Below, one piece after another: positions 44,484 to 53,431 of a stretch of DNA of 64,000 nt. The translations under genes and the position numbers were made by a program. The DNA is from Comamonadaceae bacterium (GTDB lineage Bacteria; Pseudomonadota; Gammaproteobacteria; Burkholderiales; Burkholderiaceae_C), in the NCBI GenBank assembly GCA_027484105.1, contig JAIXUG010000025.1, positions 85,742-149,741 on the forward strand, written 5' to 3'. Positions within the stretch are counted from its first letter, which is position 1. The number at the start of each line of letters is the position of its first letter. The notes below the pieces were generated by a model, which was not told the origin of the DNA, did no database searches, and saw only the letters and a program-made list of their open reading frames with translations.

Positions 44484-44520
44484 AAAAAAGCCCAGACAGG
44501 AAACTGTTTGGGCTTTTTTT
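44484..44520 (+). terminator. Intrinsic terminator of the PDH operon
   Basis: Stem AAAAAAGCCCAGACAG / CTGTTTGGGCTTTTTTT with a GAAA loop; nearly symmetric A and T runs make it possibly active in both directions. It lies 15 bases after the lpdA stop. Confidence 0.93.
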
Positions 44521-44577
44521 GAAGGTTTGCTAATGGTCGTATTTCAGGCGCCGATTAAGAAGCGTAATTAACGCATC

Positions 44578-45462
44578 TCAATGCGAGCCAAGGTAACACC
44601 CTTCGGCCTGTTCCCCATCCACCTCATCTCCTTCTTCGCTGCACAGCGCCGCAATCAAGGCTTGGTCGACCACTTGACCGGGCAGCAGCAGCTCTTCATT
44701 CGTCCAGCGCTTGACCAAGTGCCCATTGGCCACGCCGCCGGTGTGCGGGGCTTGGTAGGCGCGGCGGTGTTGCAGGGTCAGCCGGCTGTTGGCGTTGGCA
44801 ATGAAGCGGCTTTCGCCCAAGGCCCACGGTTCAAAGTAGGCATTGGCAGCGGCATCCACTTGGCGGAAGTAGCTGCGTGCGCCTTCGGCGTTGAGCTTTT
44901 TGCGCACGGTGCGGGTGATCAGGCCTTGCAGCTGATCGAGTGCGGCATCGTCCATCTGGTCGATGGCCTCCGGGCTCATGTCCAGCCCTGCCAGCGCAGG
45001 CGCAGCGGCCAAGTTGGCGGGCAGCACCTGCACCATGGCTTTGACCACATCGCGGTGCGGCGCCACGGCGGTGGCCACGCCCCGGGTTTGGGGCTGGATC
45101 GGGCAGCGAATTTCCACAAAACGCGGCTTCACTGGGCCCGTGCAGCCATCGTGGTGGTAATACTCGCCTTGGCTCAGCCGCCCTTTGCTGGAGCGCCCGC
45201 GCACGTCGCGGTAGCTGGGGTGTGTGGTGTGCACATTCAGGCAGACCACCAGGCCCGTGGCATCCACCAGTTGGTAAAAGGCTTCGCGCCATTCGGGCAA
45301 GAGCAGTTGCTCGTGCAGATAGTCGCTGGGCGCTTGCGACTCTTGGCCCACTTCACCCTCAATCACCAACACAAAAGGTTTGGGGCGGCGCACCCGCCAT
45401 TGGCGTTGCGCAAAGTTCATGACCGAGTGGCTGGGGGCAAGGTGGGCCGTGGGGGAGGGCAT
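44578..45462 (-). CDS. Putative Fe(II)/2-oxoglutarate-dependent dioxygenase
   Basis: About 294 residues, no signal peptide. I do not recognise a named enzyme. A possible iron site is His-His-Asp in QGEYYHHDGCTGP near residue 105, with a later NANSRLTLQHRRAYQAP segment near residue 230 that resembles the distal His and Arg of the TauD/clavaminate-synthase group. PRFVEIRCP between them would be a core strand. The pattern suggests hydroxylation or desaturation of a small molecule, but this is inference. Starts at 45462 (used), GTG 45504 or 45420 are possible and none has a strong ribosome site. It lies just after the PDH terminator, convergent with lpdA, and is divergent from the EamA gene. Confidence 0.6.
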   Translation of the reverse strand: MPSPTAHLAPSHSVMNFAQRQWRVRRPKPFVLVIEGEVGQESQAPSDYLHEQLLLPEWREAFYQLVDATGLVVCLNVHTTHPSYRDVRGRSSKGRLSQGEYYHHDGCTGPVKPRFVEIRCPIQPQTRGVATAVAPHRDVVKAMVQVLPANLAAAPALAGLDMSPEAIDQMDDAALDQLQGLITRTVRKKLNAEGARSYFRQVDAAANAYFEPWALGESRFIANANSRLTLQHRRAYQAPHTGGVANGHLVKRWTNEELLLPGQVVDQALIAALCSEEGDEVDGEQAEGCYLGSH

Positions 45463-45639
45463 GGGGGGTGATTTTAGGGGTTCGCACGGCTCAATGTCAG
45501 GCACCCGCAGGGCCTTGCCGCCATGCAGGTGACTGCCCTCATGTCGCAGACCCTGTAAATTGCACGTGGTGCCATGCGCTGGCCTGCATAAACGCGTGGA
45601 TTTGCCCCACCTTTGACAGCCCTAACCTTACTTGAACCC

Positions 45640-46542
45640 ATGAACTCGCCACCTGACGCCCCTGTTCGGGCCGACCGCCCCCTGCAAGGCATTGCCTGGA
45701 TGGTGGCGGGCGTTTTTTTGCTGTCGGTGATGGATGCCTTGTCCAAGCATGCGGTGTCGCAGCTGTCGATTCCCGTGCTGATTGCGGCGCGTTCGGCGAT
45801 CGTGCTGGTTTTGCTGGGGCCCTGGTTGCTGCGCAGCGGTGGATGGTCGGCATTGGGCACCCGCCGTCCTTGGGCCCATGGGGTGCGCGGCTTGTTTGCC
45901 GTGTGTTCGATGCTGGCCTTTTTTGAAAGTTTGCGCTTGTTGCCGCTGGCCACGGTCATTGCCATCAGTTTTGCCGCACCGCTGTTCATGACGCTGCTGT
46001 CGGTGCCGCTGCTGAAGGAGCGTGTCGGGGCACACCGATGGGGTGCGCTGTTGGCGGGCTTTGTGGGGGTGGGCCTGATCGTCGGGCCGCAAGCGATGGA
46101 CGGCGATTTGGGCCTGGGCGCTGGGCTGGCTTTGTTGGCCTCGCTGTTTTATGCCGCCTCGATGACCTGTGTGCGTTGGCTCTCGCCCACCGAGAGCGAT
46201 TTGTCCATGATGGTCTGGCAGAACCTGATGATGGGCTTGGCCGGTTTGCTGGGGCTGTTGTTTGTGCCTCTGGAGGTGGCGCCGGGCATGTGGCCCATCA
46301 TCGCCTTGATGGCTGTGTTGGTGCTGCTCGGCCAGCGCTGCACCTTTCGGGCTTTGCGTCTGGCACCGGTGGGCGTGGTGGCGCCTTTTCATTACAGCGA
46401 GTTGCTGTGGGCGGCCTTGTTTGGTTGGGTGTTTTGGCACGAATGGCCTGGGGCGCATGTGTGGTGGGGCGCCTTGTTTGTGGTGGGCGCGGGTTTGTAC
46501 ACCACGTGGCGTGAGCGTGCGCGCACCCTGGTTGCCCTTTGA
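45640..46542 (+). CDS. EamA-family (DMT superfamily) transporter
   Basis: Inner-membrane protein of about 300 residues with ten hydrophobic helices in two EamA repeats. The first repeat opens with LQGIAWMVAGVFLLSVMDALSKHAV and contains the conserved P-x-x-x-x-x-x-R arrangement around VLIAARSAIVL. The second begins near residue 145 with LALLASLFYAASMTCVRWLS, and a C-terminal GALFVVGAGLYTTWRER is typical. Family members export amino acids or other metabolites; the substrate is not evident. ATG 45640 is preferred over a TTG at 45613. It faces away from the dioxygenase candidate across a 177-bp spacer. Confidence 0.85.
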   Translation: MNSPPDAPVRADRPLQGIAWMVAGVFLLSVMDALSKHAVSQLSIPVLIAARSAIVLVLLGPWLLRSGGWSALGTRRPWAHGVRGLFAVCSMLAFFESLRLLPLATVIAISFAAPLFMTLLSVPLLKERVGAHRWGALLAGFVGVGLIVGPQAMDGDLGLGAGLALLASLFYAASMTCVRWLSPTESDLSMMVWQNLMMGLAGLLGLLFVPLEVAPGMWPIIALMAVLVLLGQRCTFRALRLAPVGVVAPFHYSELLWAALFGWVFWHEWPGAHVWWGALFVVGAGLYTTWRERARTLVAL

Positions 46543-46587
46543 GGGGGCTTGATGGGGCTTCTTGGCAGTTTTGGGCCGCGCGCAGGT

Positions 46588-47370
46588 TCAGTCGGCGTAG
46601 CCCGGATTCACCCGGTCAACTACCCGCATCATGGCTTCAAAAAACAGGCGCTCACGTTCACTGCGGGGGTGGCGGTCGTGGGGGCTGGGGGTTTTGATGC
46701 GCTGGATCACCGATTCGGTCAGCACGTTCAAGGCCTGGCCCGTGCCCATGGCCAGCACTTGGGTGCGGCAGGCTTTTTCGAGTTTGTACAGGCGTCGGTA
46801 GGCTTGCGCCACAGTGTCGCCAATGGTCATCACGCCATGGTTCTTCATGAAGAGCACGGTTTTCCCACCACTCATGAGTTGCGACAAGCGCTCGCCCTCA
46901 GACAAGTCCGCCGCCAGCCCGGTGTAGTGGTCGTCGTAGGCGATGGTGCCGTCAAAGAAGGCGGCGGTTTGGGTGGCGGGCAACAAGCGGTTGGCTTTGA
47001 GCATGTTCAAAGCCGTGGCCCAGGGCTGGTGGGTGTGCAGCACCACTTTGGCACCCGTGATGCGGTGCACTGGCGCGTGGATCGATTGCGCTGACAACTC
47101 CACCACGCCCGTGCCCTCCAGGGTGTCGCCGGCTTCGTTGAAGACCATCATGGTGCTGGCACGGGCCTCGGACCAGTGCACGCCAAAGGGGGATATCAGG
47201 TATTGGTCTTCACGCCCCGGCACGGCAACGGTGAAGTGGTTGTCAATGCCCTCGTCGAAATCGTGCAGCACCGCCAAACGCAATGCGGCGGCCAGGTGCA
47301 CCTTGGCTTGCCACACCGGATCTGCATGTGCGGTCTGAAGGCTCTGTGCGGTGGCTGTAGGGGATGACAT
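46588..47370 (-). CDS. Class II aldolase/adducin family protein
   Basis: About 260 residues from ATG 47370. The aldolase-class-II metal fold is indicated by a VLHTHQPWATAL segment (two zinc His) and a later NHGVMTIGDTVAQAYRRLYKLEKACR with the third His. The N-terminal part has DEGIDNHFTVAVPGRE, where enzymes of this family bind phosphate, and GTGVVELSAQSIHAPVHR. Related proteins are fuculose-phosphate-type aldolases or decarboxylases; the substrate is not decided. An upstream extension in frame to 47454 has no ribosome site. Confidence 0.8.
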   Translation of the reverse strand: MSSPTATAQSLQTAHADPVWQAKVHLAAALRLAVLHDFDEGIDNHFTVAVPGREDQYLISPFGVHWSEARASTMMVFNEAGDTLEGTGVVELSAQSIHAPVHRITGAKVVLHTHQPWATALNMLKANRLLPATQTAAFFDGTIAYDDHYTGLAADLSEGERLSQLMSGGKTVLFMKNHGVMTIGDTVAQAYRRLYKLEKACRTQVLAMGTGQALNVLTESVIQRIKTPSPHDRHPRSERERLFFEAMMRVVDRVNPGYAD

Positions 47371-47497
47371 GGGCACAACTTTCGAAGGTAAATCAGATTT
47401 GAACTCTAGGCAGTCAGCCTCTGCAGACCTGTCACATGTGCAGCAAACAGCCATGGGGTGGTTCCAGAGGGCTTGGGTTTTGATTATTTAAATTGTG

Positions 47498-47511
47498 ATT
47501 TTGTACAAAAT
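47498..47511. promoter_or_regulatory. Perfect 14-bp palindrome, candidate operator
   Basis: ATTTTGTACAAAAT, a perfect inverted repeat in an unusually AT-rich stretch (about 47470-47600) between the divergent aldolase-like and hybrid kinase genes. It is about 90 bp upstream of the kinase ATG. It looks like a dimeric regulator site; no regulator is identified. Confidence 0.5.
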
Positions 47512-47601
47512 AAGTTATTCTTTTGTCAACAAAGTCGGGTTTCCTGAATTTGTAAGTATTTTAATTTTTTATCTTTGGGATTGACCCACCCGTATACGGA
47601 T

Positions 47602-49659
47602 ATGAAAAACTTGTTTTCCCGCTTGTCCATCCGTTTCAGGTTGTTGCTGGGCTTTTGGCTGCTGGGCAGCTTGTTGATGGGTGTGGTTGCCGTGAGCTGG
47701 TGGACGCTCAACCATGTCCAATCCAACGCGCAGCAGATCATCGACATGTATGAGCCGCAGGTTGACCGCATGACCCGGGTTGAGTTGTTGATGGTCAAAA
47801 TCTCGCTCGAAGCCCGCCATACCATCTTGTCAGCCAATGACCCGGCCGAACTGAAAGCAGCCTTGGACAGGATTGCCAAGGACAGGCAGCGTCTGGTGGA
47901 CCTGGTCAACGAAACCGAAGCCAATTTGTCGACGGTGGTGGGTCGCGACATCATGAAAAAGATCCGAGAGGCCGATGCTGTGTTCTGGCACCTCTCGCAA
48001 CAAGTGACCGTGCACGCGCAAAACGGGCAAGTTGCGGCCGCATATGCCTTGCTGACCACCGACCTGGTGCCTGCGCGCAATCGGCAACTGGCACACATCA
48101 ATGAACAAAAAGAATGGCAACGCCAGTTGATGAACCAGGCCTTGTCGGATGCCAGCAGCCTGATCGCCCAGGTCAAGATGGTTCTGGCCATTGTGGTGTC
48201 TGGCATCTTGCTGTTGATCAGCTTTTTGTTGGTGCGCCTGATCAATTCCATGATCCGACCCTTGACCAGTCTGCTCAACACCATCGTCGAAGTCGAGCAC
48301 AGCGGGGATTACACCCAACGTGTCGCTGTGGTGGGTGAGGACGAGGTGGGACGGACCGCCGCTGCTTTTGACCGCATGATGGAAATTGTGGAAAGCCGCA
48401 CCAACGAATTGGCGCGCAACCGCGAACATCTGGAAGAAATGGTTGAGCAACGGACCGCTGAATTGAGCCGTGCCGTGACGGCGGCGAAATCTGCCAACGA
48501 AGCCAAAAGCCGCTTTTTGGCCACCATGTCCCACGAATTGCGCACCCCCATGAATGGGGTTCTGGGCATGGCGCAGTTGCTGCTGTCCGGCCCTGTCGAC
48601 GCCAACAAGACGCAGGACTATGCACGCACCATTTTGCATTCGGGTCAATCGCTGCTGACCTTGTTGAACGACATTCTGGATTTGTCGAAGATCGAGTCCG
48701 GCACGCAGACCCTGGACTGGGGCGTGGTCAATCCGGTTGAACTGTTGCGCAACACCGAAGCCTTGTTCTTCAACAATGCCCATGCCAAGGGTTTGAAGTT
48801 GACCGTACGCTGGCATGGCCCCCATGGACGCCGCTACAGCGGTGACGCCAACCGCCTGCAACAAATGCTGTCCAACTTGACCAACAACGCCATCAAATTC
48901 ACTTCGGTCGGTGAGGTGCGCATTGAGGCCACGGAGTTGAGCCACCAAGATGGCAGTGCCTGGATGGAGTGGGCTGTGCACGATTCCGGCATGGGCATAC
49001 CCGCCCACAAAATGCCCATGTTGTTCAGCCCGTTCAGCCAGGTGGACGATTCGACGACGCGCCAGTTCGGGGGCACGGGCCTGGGCCTGTCCATCGTCAA
49101 GAGTCTTGCCCAGTTGATGGGCGGCGAGGTGGGCGTGGAAAGTCAGGAAGGACAGGGTTCAAGGTTCTGGATCCGACTGCGACTGGATGTGATGACCGAT
49201 GCCATGGACTTGTCGACCCTGAACAGGGGGCTTGTCAACGGTTTGGCGACGCGTGACGCCTCACCAGGGCTGTCCGGACGCATTTTGGTGGTGGAAGATA
49301 ACCTGGTGAACCAGCAAGTGATCGGTGCCATGCTGCATCAGCTGGGCTTCGAGGTGCTGCTGGTGGACAACGGAAAAATGGCTGTTGACACGGTTTTAAA
49401 AGAGGCAGACCGACTCACGGCCATCTTGATGGATGTGCAAATGCCTGTGCTCGATGGCTATGAGGCCACCCGACAGATCCGCGCCTGGGAAGCCCAAATG
49501 GGTCGAGAAGCTTTGCCCATCATCGCGGTCACGGCCGATGCTTTTGCAGAAGACCAAACACGCTGCCGAGATGCGGGCATGGACGACTTCTTGCCCAAGC
49601 CCATCAAGTCCAGTGCTTTGTCCGAGGTGCTGGAGCGCTGGCAAAAGTCTGTGGGCTGA
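47602..49659 (+). CDS. Hybrid histidine kinase (4-helix sensor, HAMP, kinase, receiver)
   Basis: Membrane protein of 685 residues. Helix one is at about residues 12-34. A helical periplasmic domain of about 155 residues resembles the four-helix-bundle sensors of chemoreceptors, and helix two is near residues 195-217. HAMP and a coiled-coil linker ([19 protein letters not shown]) follow. HisKA has His in [19 protein letters not shown]. The ATPase domain has [12 protein letters not shown] and [11 protein letters not shown]. The C-terminal receiver has [11 protein letters not shown] and the phosphoacceptor in [14 protein letters not shown]. There is no HPt domain, so a separate phosphotransfer protein or partner is expected. 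ATG 47602 is used; the in-frame TTG at 47575 lacks a ribosome site. Confidence 0.88.
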   Translation: MKNLFSRLSIRFRLLLGFWLLGSLLMGVVAVSWWTLNHVQSNAQQIIDMYEPQVDRMTRVELLMVKISLEARHTILSANDPAELKAALDRIAKDRQRLVDLVNETEANLSTVVGRDIMKKIREADAVFWHLSQQVTVHAQNGQVAAAYALLTTDLVPARNRQLAHINEQKEWQRQLMNQALSDASSLIAQVKMVLAIVVSGILLLISFLLVRLINSMIRPLTSLLNTIVEVEHSGDYTQRVAVVGEDEVGRTAAAFDRMMEIVESRTNELARNREHLEEMVEQRTAELSRAVTAAKSANEAKSRFLATMSHELRTPMNGVLGMAQLLLSGPVDANKTQDYARTILHSGQSLLTLLNDILDLSKIESGTQTLDWGVVNPVELLRNTEALFFNNAHAKGLKLTVRWHGPHGRRYSGDANRLQQMLSNLTNNAIKFTSVGEVRIEATELSHQDGSAWMEWAVHDSGMGIPAHKMPMLFSPFSQVDDSTTRQFGGTGLGLSIVKSLAQLMGGEVGVESQEGQGSRFWIRLRLDVMTDAMDLSTLNRGLVNGLATRDASPGLSGRILVVEDNLVNQQVIGAMLHQLGFEVLLVDNGKMAVDTVLKEADRLTAILMDVQMPVLDGYEATRQIRAWEAQMGREALPIIAVTADAFAEDQTRCRDAGMDDFLPKPIKSSALSEVLERWQKSVG

Positions 49660-49660
49660 C

Positions 49661-50380
49661 TCAAGCCTGCACTTCTGCGGGTGCCTCCAGCCTGTATCCC
49701 AAGCCCCGCATGGTCTGGATCAAGGGCACTGGCCGACCATCGTCAATTTTGCTGCGCAAGCGACGGATGTAGACATCCACCACATTGGTCAGCGGGTCCT
49801 CGTTCAGGCCCCACACGCTGGACAAAATCCGCTCGCGGCTGAACAAGCGGCCAGGCGCGCTCATCAACAGCTCCAGCAAAGCCAGCTCACGTGCGGTCAG
49901 GTTCAGGGCTTCACCCGCGCGGGTGGCCCGCATCGATTCGCGATCGATGACCAAATCTGCCACTTGCAAATGGCTGGGGCGTGTGTTTTGCATCGATTGC
50001 CCGCGGCGTGCCAATGCTTCGAGCCGCGCCAGCAACTCTTCAAATTCAAAAGGTTTGCACAGGTAGTCGTCGGCCCCCATGCGCAAACCTGCCACGCGTT
50101 CTTCCAGCGTGCTCAGCGCGGTCAACATCAGCACCGGAATCGTCACCCCTTGGGACCGCAGGGTTTGGCAGATTTCCATGCCGTTCATGCCCGGCAGCAT
50201 CAGGTCGAGCACCACCACGGTCGATGGCATGTCGGCTTTGTTTTGCCTGACCGCATCGAGCACCAAAGCCAGACCCTCCGGGCCGGTGGAGGCCCGCTGC
50301 ACTTGCAGGCCCTCGGCCCGCAAGCCGCGTTGCAAGAAGTCGGCGATGCGCGGGTCGTCTTCAATCAAAATGATGTTCAT
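49661..50380 (-). CDS. OmpR-family response regulator (QseB/PmrA-like)
   Basis: DNA-binding regulator of 239 residues. Receiver: IILIEDDPRIADFLQRGL, phosphoacceptor Asp in VVVLDLMLPGMNG, and Lys in DDYLCKPFEFEEL. Winged-helix output: LTARELALLELLMSAPGRLFSRERIL, DVYIRRLRSKIDDG and TMRGLGYRL. It starts two bases after the stop of the next kinase gene, so the kinase and regulator are one operon, and its stop lies one base from that of the convergent hybrid kinase. Start 50380 is chosen over a 25-codon extension into the kinase gene. Confidence 0.88.
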   Translation of the reverse strand: MNIILIEDDPRIADFLQRGLRAEGLQVQRASTGPEGLALVLDAVRQNKADMPSTVVVLDLMLPGMNGMEICQTLRSQGVTIPVLMLTALSTLEERVAGLRMGADDYLCKPFEFEELLARLEALARRGQSMQNTRPSHLQVADLVIDRESMRATRAGEALNLTARELALLELLMSAPGRLFSRERILSSVWGLNEDPLTNVVDVYIRRLRSKIDDGRPVPLIQTMRGLGYRLEAPAEVQA

Positions 50381-50382
50381 GG

Positions 50383-52023
50383 TCAGGCGGGTGTGTGGGG
50401 GGTCTGAGGGGCTGTACGGTTGTGGGGCAACAGCGGCAACTGCAAAACGACGCAAGTGCCCATGCCCAAACGCTCATCGGCAGGGCTTTGCAGCGTCAAG
50501 CTGCCACCATGGGCCAGCACCAAGGCTTTGGCAATCGGCAGGCCGAGGCCACTGCCCGCAGCACGGTGCAAGCGGGCCAGACTGCCCCGGAAGTGGCGAT
50601 CAAACACCTGGTGCAGTTCTTCGGCCGGAATGCCGATGCCTTGGTCTGTGACCGTCAGTTCCAAGCGGGAAGGGTCTTGTGCCATGCGCTGCCAGCGCAC
50701 CGTCACACGCCCGTTGGCATGGGAATAGCGAACGGCATTGTCCAGCAACAGCAAAAACAATTGGCTCAAGCGCTGGGCATCACCCATCACCCAAATCGAG
50801 TCCTTGGGCATGTCGGGACAGTCAATGGTGATGTTTTTCTCGCCACCCAATGCACCGGCCTGAAAGACTGCATCGGCCAAAGGCGCTGACAAATCTACCG
50901 CTTCGTGCACGATGCTCAGGGTTTCCATGTCACTTCGGGCCATGGCCAGCAAATCGTCGATGACCGAGCCCAGCTGTCGTGAGATGGCCACAATCCGCTG
51001 CAACGCCTCACGGTATTCGGGCGCAGGCCTTTCACCACCGCGCAAGGTGATCTCTGCTTCACCCCGAATGGCCGTGGTGGGGGTGCGCAACTCATGGCTG
51101 ATGTCGGCCAACAGCTGACGCCGGCGTGTGTCGGTCAGCTGCAGCGATTTGTTGGCTTCGTGCAGCGCACTGGTGCGTTCGCGCACTTCAGACTCCAGGC
51201 GGTGACGTTGCTCGGTCTCTTGCTGGGTGTGTTTTTCCAGGGCTGCGGCCATGGCGTTCATGCTTCGGGCCACATCCGAAAACTCGTCCTGGCCATCGAG
51301 GGGGATGCGGTGTTGCAGACGACCTTGGCGCAGTTTGTAGGCACCCCTGACCAACTGGTCTATCGGTCGGCGCAGTGCCCGCGCAAAGTAAACCGTGGCC
51401 CCCAGGGACAGCAGGGCCAATGACAAGGCCATGCCGACCCACAACCAACGGATGCGGTCCAGCGTCGCATCGGCTGCCTGCCGTTCTCTTTTCATGGCAG
51501 CGCTCTCGCGGACGATGCTTTGCGCAATGAGCTGTCGCAAATCGCGTCCTTCGGCCTTTTCGAAGACCTCACTCAATCGGTCCCAACCCAGTTGTGCCGG
51601 GATATCGGCGGGCAAGGTTTTGACCCGTCCCAGCGCATCACCCAAGGTGATGACGTTTTTCTCCAAAACGCGCAAAGCATCGAGCCGCTCGTTTTGCTCC
51701 GCACCGTCGGTGCCTTCCATGCCCAATTTCGCGGCGGTCTGCGCCAGCATGCCCAGTTCGGCCAACGTGGCCTGCATGTTTTCCAGCAGGGCTTCACGCG
51801 CTGCGGGGTTACCGCCTGCGCCGATCTTGTGCTGGGTCACCCAGGCACGCAGGTGCTGTTTGGTGGCCGAGAGTTGAATAAACCCCTGGTGAATATCGCT
51901 GGCAATGCGACCACGCACCACCTGGCGCTCGGCCTCGCGCAGGGCAAACACAGCCCCCACACCTTGCAAGATGATGCAAGCGGCCAAAAAAAGGAGGACC
52001 CAGCTGAGCTGTTTTCTGAACAT
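50383..52023 (-). CDS. Sensor histidine kinase, partner of the adjacent OmpR-family regulator
   Basis: 546 residues. Membrane helix one is at about residues 7-27. A periplasmic, mostly helical domain of about 165 residues (many Ala, Leu, Glu) follows, and helix two is at about 193-215. HAMP (RRPIDQLVRGAYKLRQGRLQHRIPL) is next, then a coiled coil with ERTSALHEANKSLQ, and HisKA with His in LLADISHELRTPTTAIRGEAEITL. The ATPase domain contains LLLDNAVRYSHANG, DQGIGIPAEEL and GSGLGLPIAKAL. The ligand is not visible. It is the first gene of the pair and its ATG (52023) faces a 187-bp spacer to the secreted protein gene. Confidence 0.86.
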   Translation of the reverse strand: MFRKQLSWVLLFLAACIILQGVGAVFALREAERQVVRGRIASDIHQGFIQLSATKQHLRAWVTQHKIGAGGNPAAREALLENMQATLAELGMLAQTAAKLGMEGTDGAEQNERLDALRVLEKNVITLGDALGRVKTLPADIPAQLGWDRLSEVFEKAEGRDLRQLIAQSIVRESAAMKRERQAADATLDRIRWLWVGMALSLALLSLGATVYFARALRRPIDQLVRGAYKLRQGRLQHRIPLDGQDEFSDVARSMNAMAAALEKHTQQETEQRHRLESEVRERTSALHEANKSLQLTDTRRRQLLADISHELRTPTTAIRGEAEITLRGGERPAPEYREALQRIVAISRQLGSVIDDLLAMARSDMETLSIVHEAVDLSAPLADAVFQAGALGGEKNITIDCPDMPKDSIWVMGDAQRLSQLFLLLLDNAVRYSHANGRVTVRWQRMAQDPSRLELTVTDQGIGIPAEELHQVFDRHFRGSLARLHRAAGSGLGLPIAKALVLAHGGSLTLQSPADERLGMGTCVVLQLPLLPHNRTAPQTPHTPA

Positions 52024-52210
52024 ATTTGTATTGTCGCCGCCCCACTTGTGGGCGAGGAGGGTGTCATTTGCTGTTAATCCAATCCTCAGGCCAACGTCAT
52101 TTCAGCTTCAATCCAGGTTCATGGCCAAGGCATCTAATTTGCCCGGACATCTGAATACAAAAAGATTGTCTGGAAAATTTTATTAATTCTCTTTGATTGG
52201 AGTTGAACAC

Positions 52211-52765
52211 ATGAAATCCCTCACCGCTCTTGTTGGTTCTTTGGCGCTCATCGGTTTGTCCAGCGCAGCCTCTGCCACCGTGGTGGCCAACCAAGCCATC
52301 ACCGAAGCAGAAGTGCGCAGCGCTCAAACGGCCTGGTGCAAAGCCTTGGTGGACATCAGCCAAACCGGTGCCAGCAAGGGCCAAGCCGCTGCCAAAGCCT
52401 TGGCCGAGCAAGTCATTGATGCCGCCTACGGCTACCAAATGGGCACTGTCTTGTTCAAGCCCACTTTGACGGTTGCGCCGCAGACCTTCCGCACCACCCG
52501 CGCGGGTGCCTTGGCCTATTTTGTGGGCGGTGACAGCAACTTCCCCAAAGACAAGGGTTTTGCCTTGAACAACTGGACCGCATGCGAATCCAAAAACGCG
52601 GCCATTTTCATCGCAGGCAACTCGGCCAGCAGCATGGGCAACGTGATGATCACCGACAAGGCGGGCAAGGTCACCACCGTCGACAAGACCTGGACCTATG
52701 TGAAAGACACCGCTGGCAAACTGCGCATCGTGGTGCACCACTCCTCCTTGCCCTTTGGCGGCTGA
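52211..52765 (+). CDS. Secreted conserved protein (often mislabelled phosphoribosyl-AMP cyclohydrolase)
   Basis: A 184-residue protein with a clear signal peptide (residues about 1-23, MKSLTALVGSLALIGLSSAASA). The mature part has AQTAWCKALVDIS, YGYQMGTVLFKPTL, GALAYFVGGDSNFPKDKGFAL and a C-terminal VDKTWTYVK...LRIVVHHSSLPF. The paired His near the end and the size suggest a cone-shaped NTF2/SnoaL-like fold, but this is inference. Similar proteins are sometimes named phosphoribosyl-AMP cyclohydrolase; no HisI-type cysteine-rich zinc motif is visible, so I do not accept that name. ATG 52211 has TTGGAG upstream. Confidence 0.7.
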   Translation: MKSLTALVGSLALIGLSSAASATVVANQAITEAEVRSAQTAWCKALVDISQTGASKGQAAAKALAEQVIDAAYGYQMGTVLFKPTLTVAPQTFRTTRAGALAYFVGGDSNFPKDKGFALNNWTACESKNAAIFIAGNSASSMGNVMITDKAGKVTTVDKTWTYVKDTAGKLRIVVHHSSLPFGG

Positions 52766-52816
52766 AGCCCCAAGAGGTGATGTGACCAGCCCAGACTGAC
52801 CGAGATGGACCGTCAG

Positions 52817-53425
52817 TCAGGGCTGGCCGCTTGACAAGCCCAGCGCTTGCCAAACCCGAATGGCGGCATACGCGTCATTGGCGGCATACACCAGCTGCGC
52901 ATCGCTCAGCCGTGGATTGGCCCAGTTGCTGGTGGCCGCTTTTTTGGACTTGATGAAGCGTTGGTTGAACAGCACCGCCACCGCGCCTTTGACGCCCATG
53001 TCTTTGCGGTAACCGCGCTCCCGGAACACCGTGTTCAACTCCAGAATCCCTTGGGGCTCGATGCCCAGCTTGTGCACGATGCGTTTGCGGTCGTCGCCCA
53101 GGCCAAACCCGGCTTTGGCCACACCACCCAGGGCCAGCAGCTCGCCCGCCACGCGGTGGCATTCGGGCTCGTGCAGCTGAAACACCCAAGCCCTCTCCAG
53201 TGTGGACAGCTGCAAAATGTGCGGTCCATCGGACTGCTCGCCCACCTTGAAGGTCGGTTTGGACTCGGTGTCAAAACCCCATGCCTGGGCTTTGCCGAGA
53301 TGCTCTTGCGCCTGACGGGCTTGCGCCCCGGTGCACACCAAGGTGATGCGGTCCAGCCCCAAACGCTCAAATTCGGGCAGCAATGCGATGGCGTCTTTGT
53401 CTGGGGTAGGGTGTTGGGTGGACAT
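52817..53425 (-). CDS. DEDDy 3'-5' exonuclease domain protein (RNase D-like)
   Basis: 202 residues consisting only of a DnaQ-like exonuclease domain. The first motif is WGFDTESKP with Asp and Glu, the second acidic motif is FGLGDDRKRIVHKLG, and the third is YAANDAYAAI with Tyr and Asp, the DEDDy pattern. This matches the RNase D catalytic domain without its HRDC domains, or the Werner-like exonuclease family. The substrate could be RNA or DNA ends. It follows rbgA by six bases on the same strand. Confidence 0.85.
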   Translation of the reverse strand: MSTQHPTPDKDAIALLPEFERLGLDRITLVCTGAQARQAQEHLGKAQAWGFDTESKPTFKVGEQSDGPHILQLSTLERAWVFQLHEPECHRVAGELLALGGVAKAGFGLGDDRKRIVHKLGIEPQGILELNTVFRERGYRKDMGVKGAVAVLFNQRFIKSKKAATSNWANPRLSDAQLVYAANDAYAAIRVWQALGLSSGQP

Positions 53426-53431
53426 GGGGCC

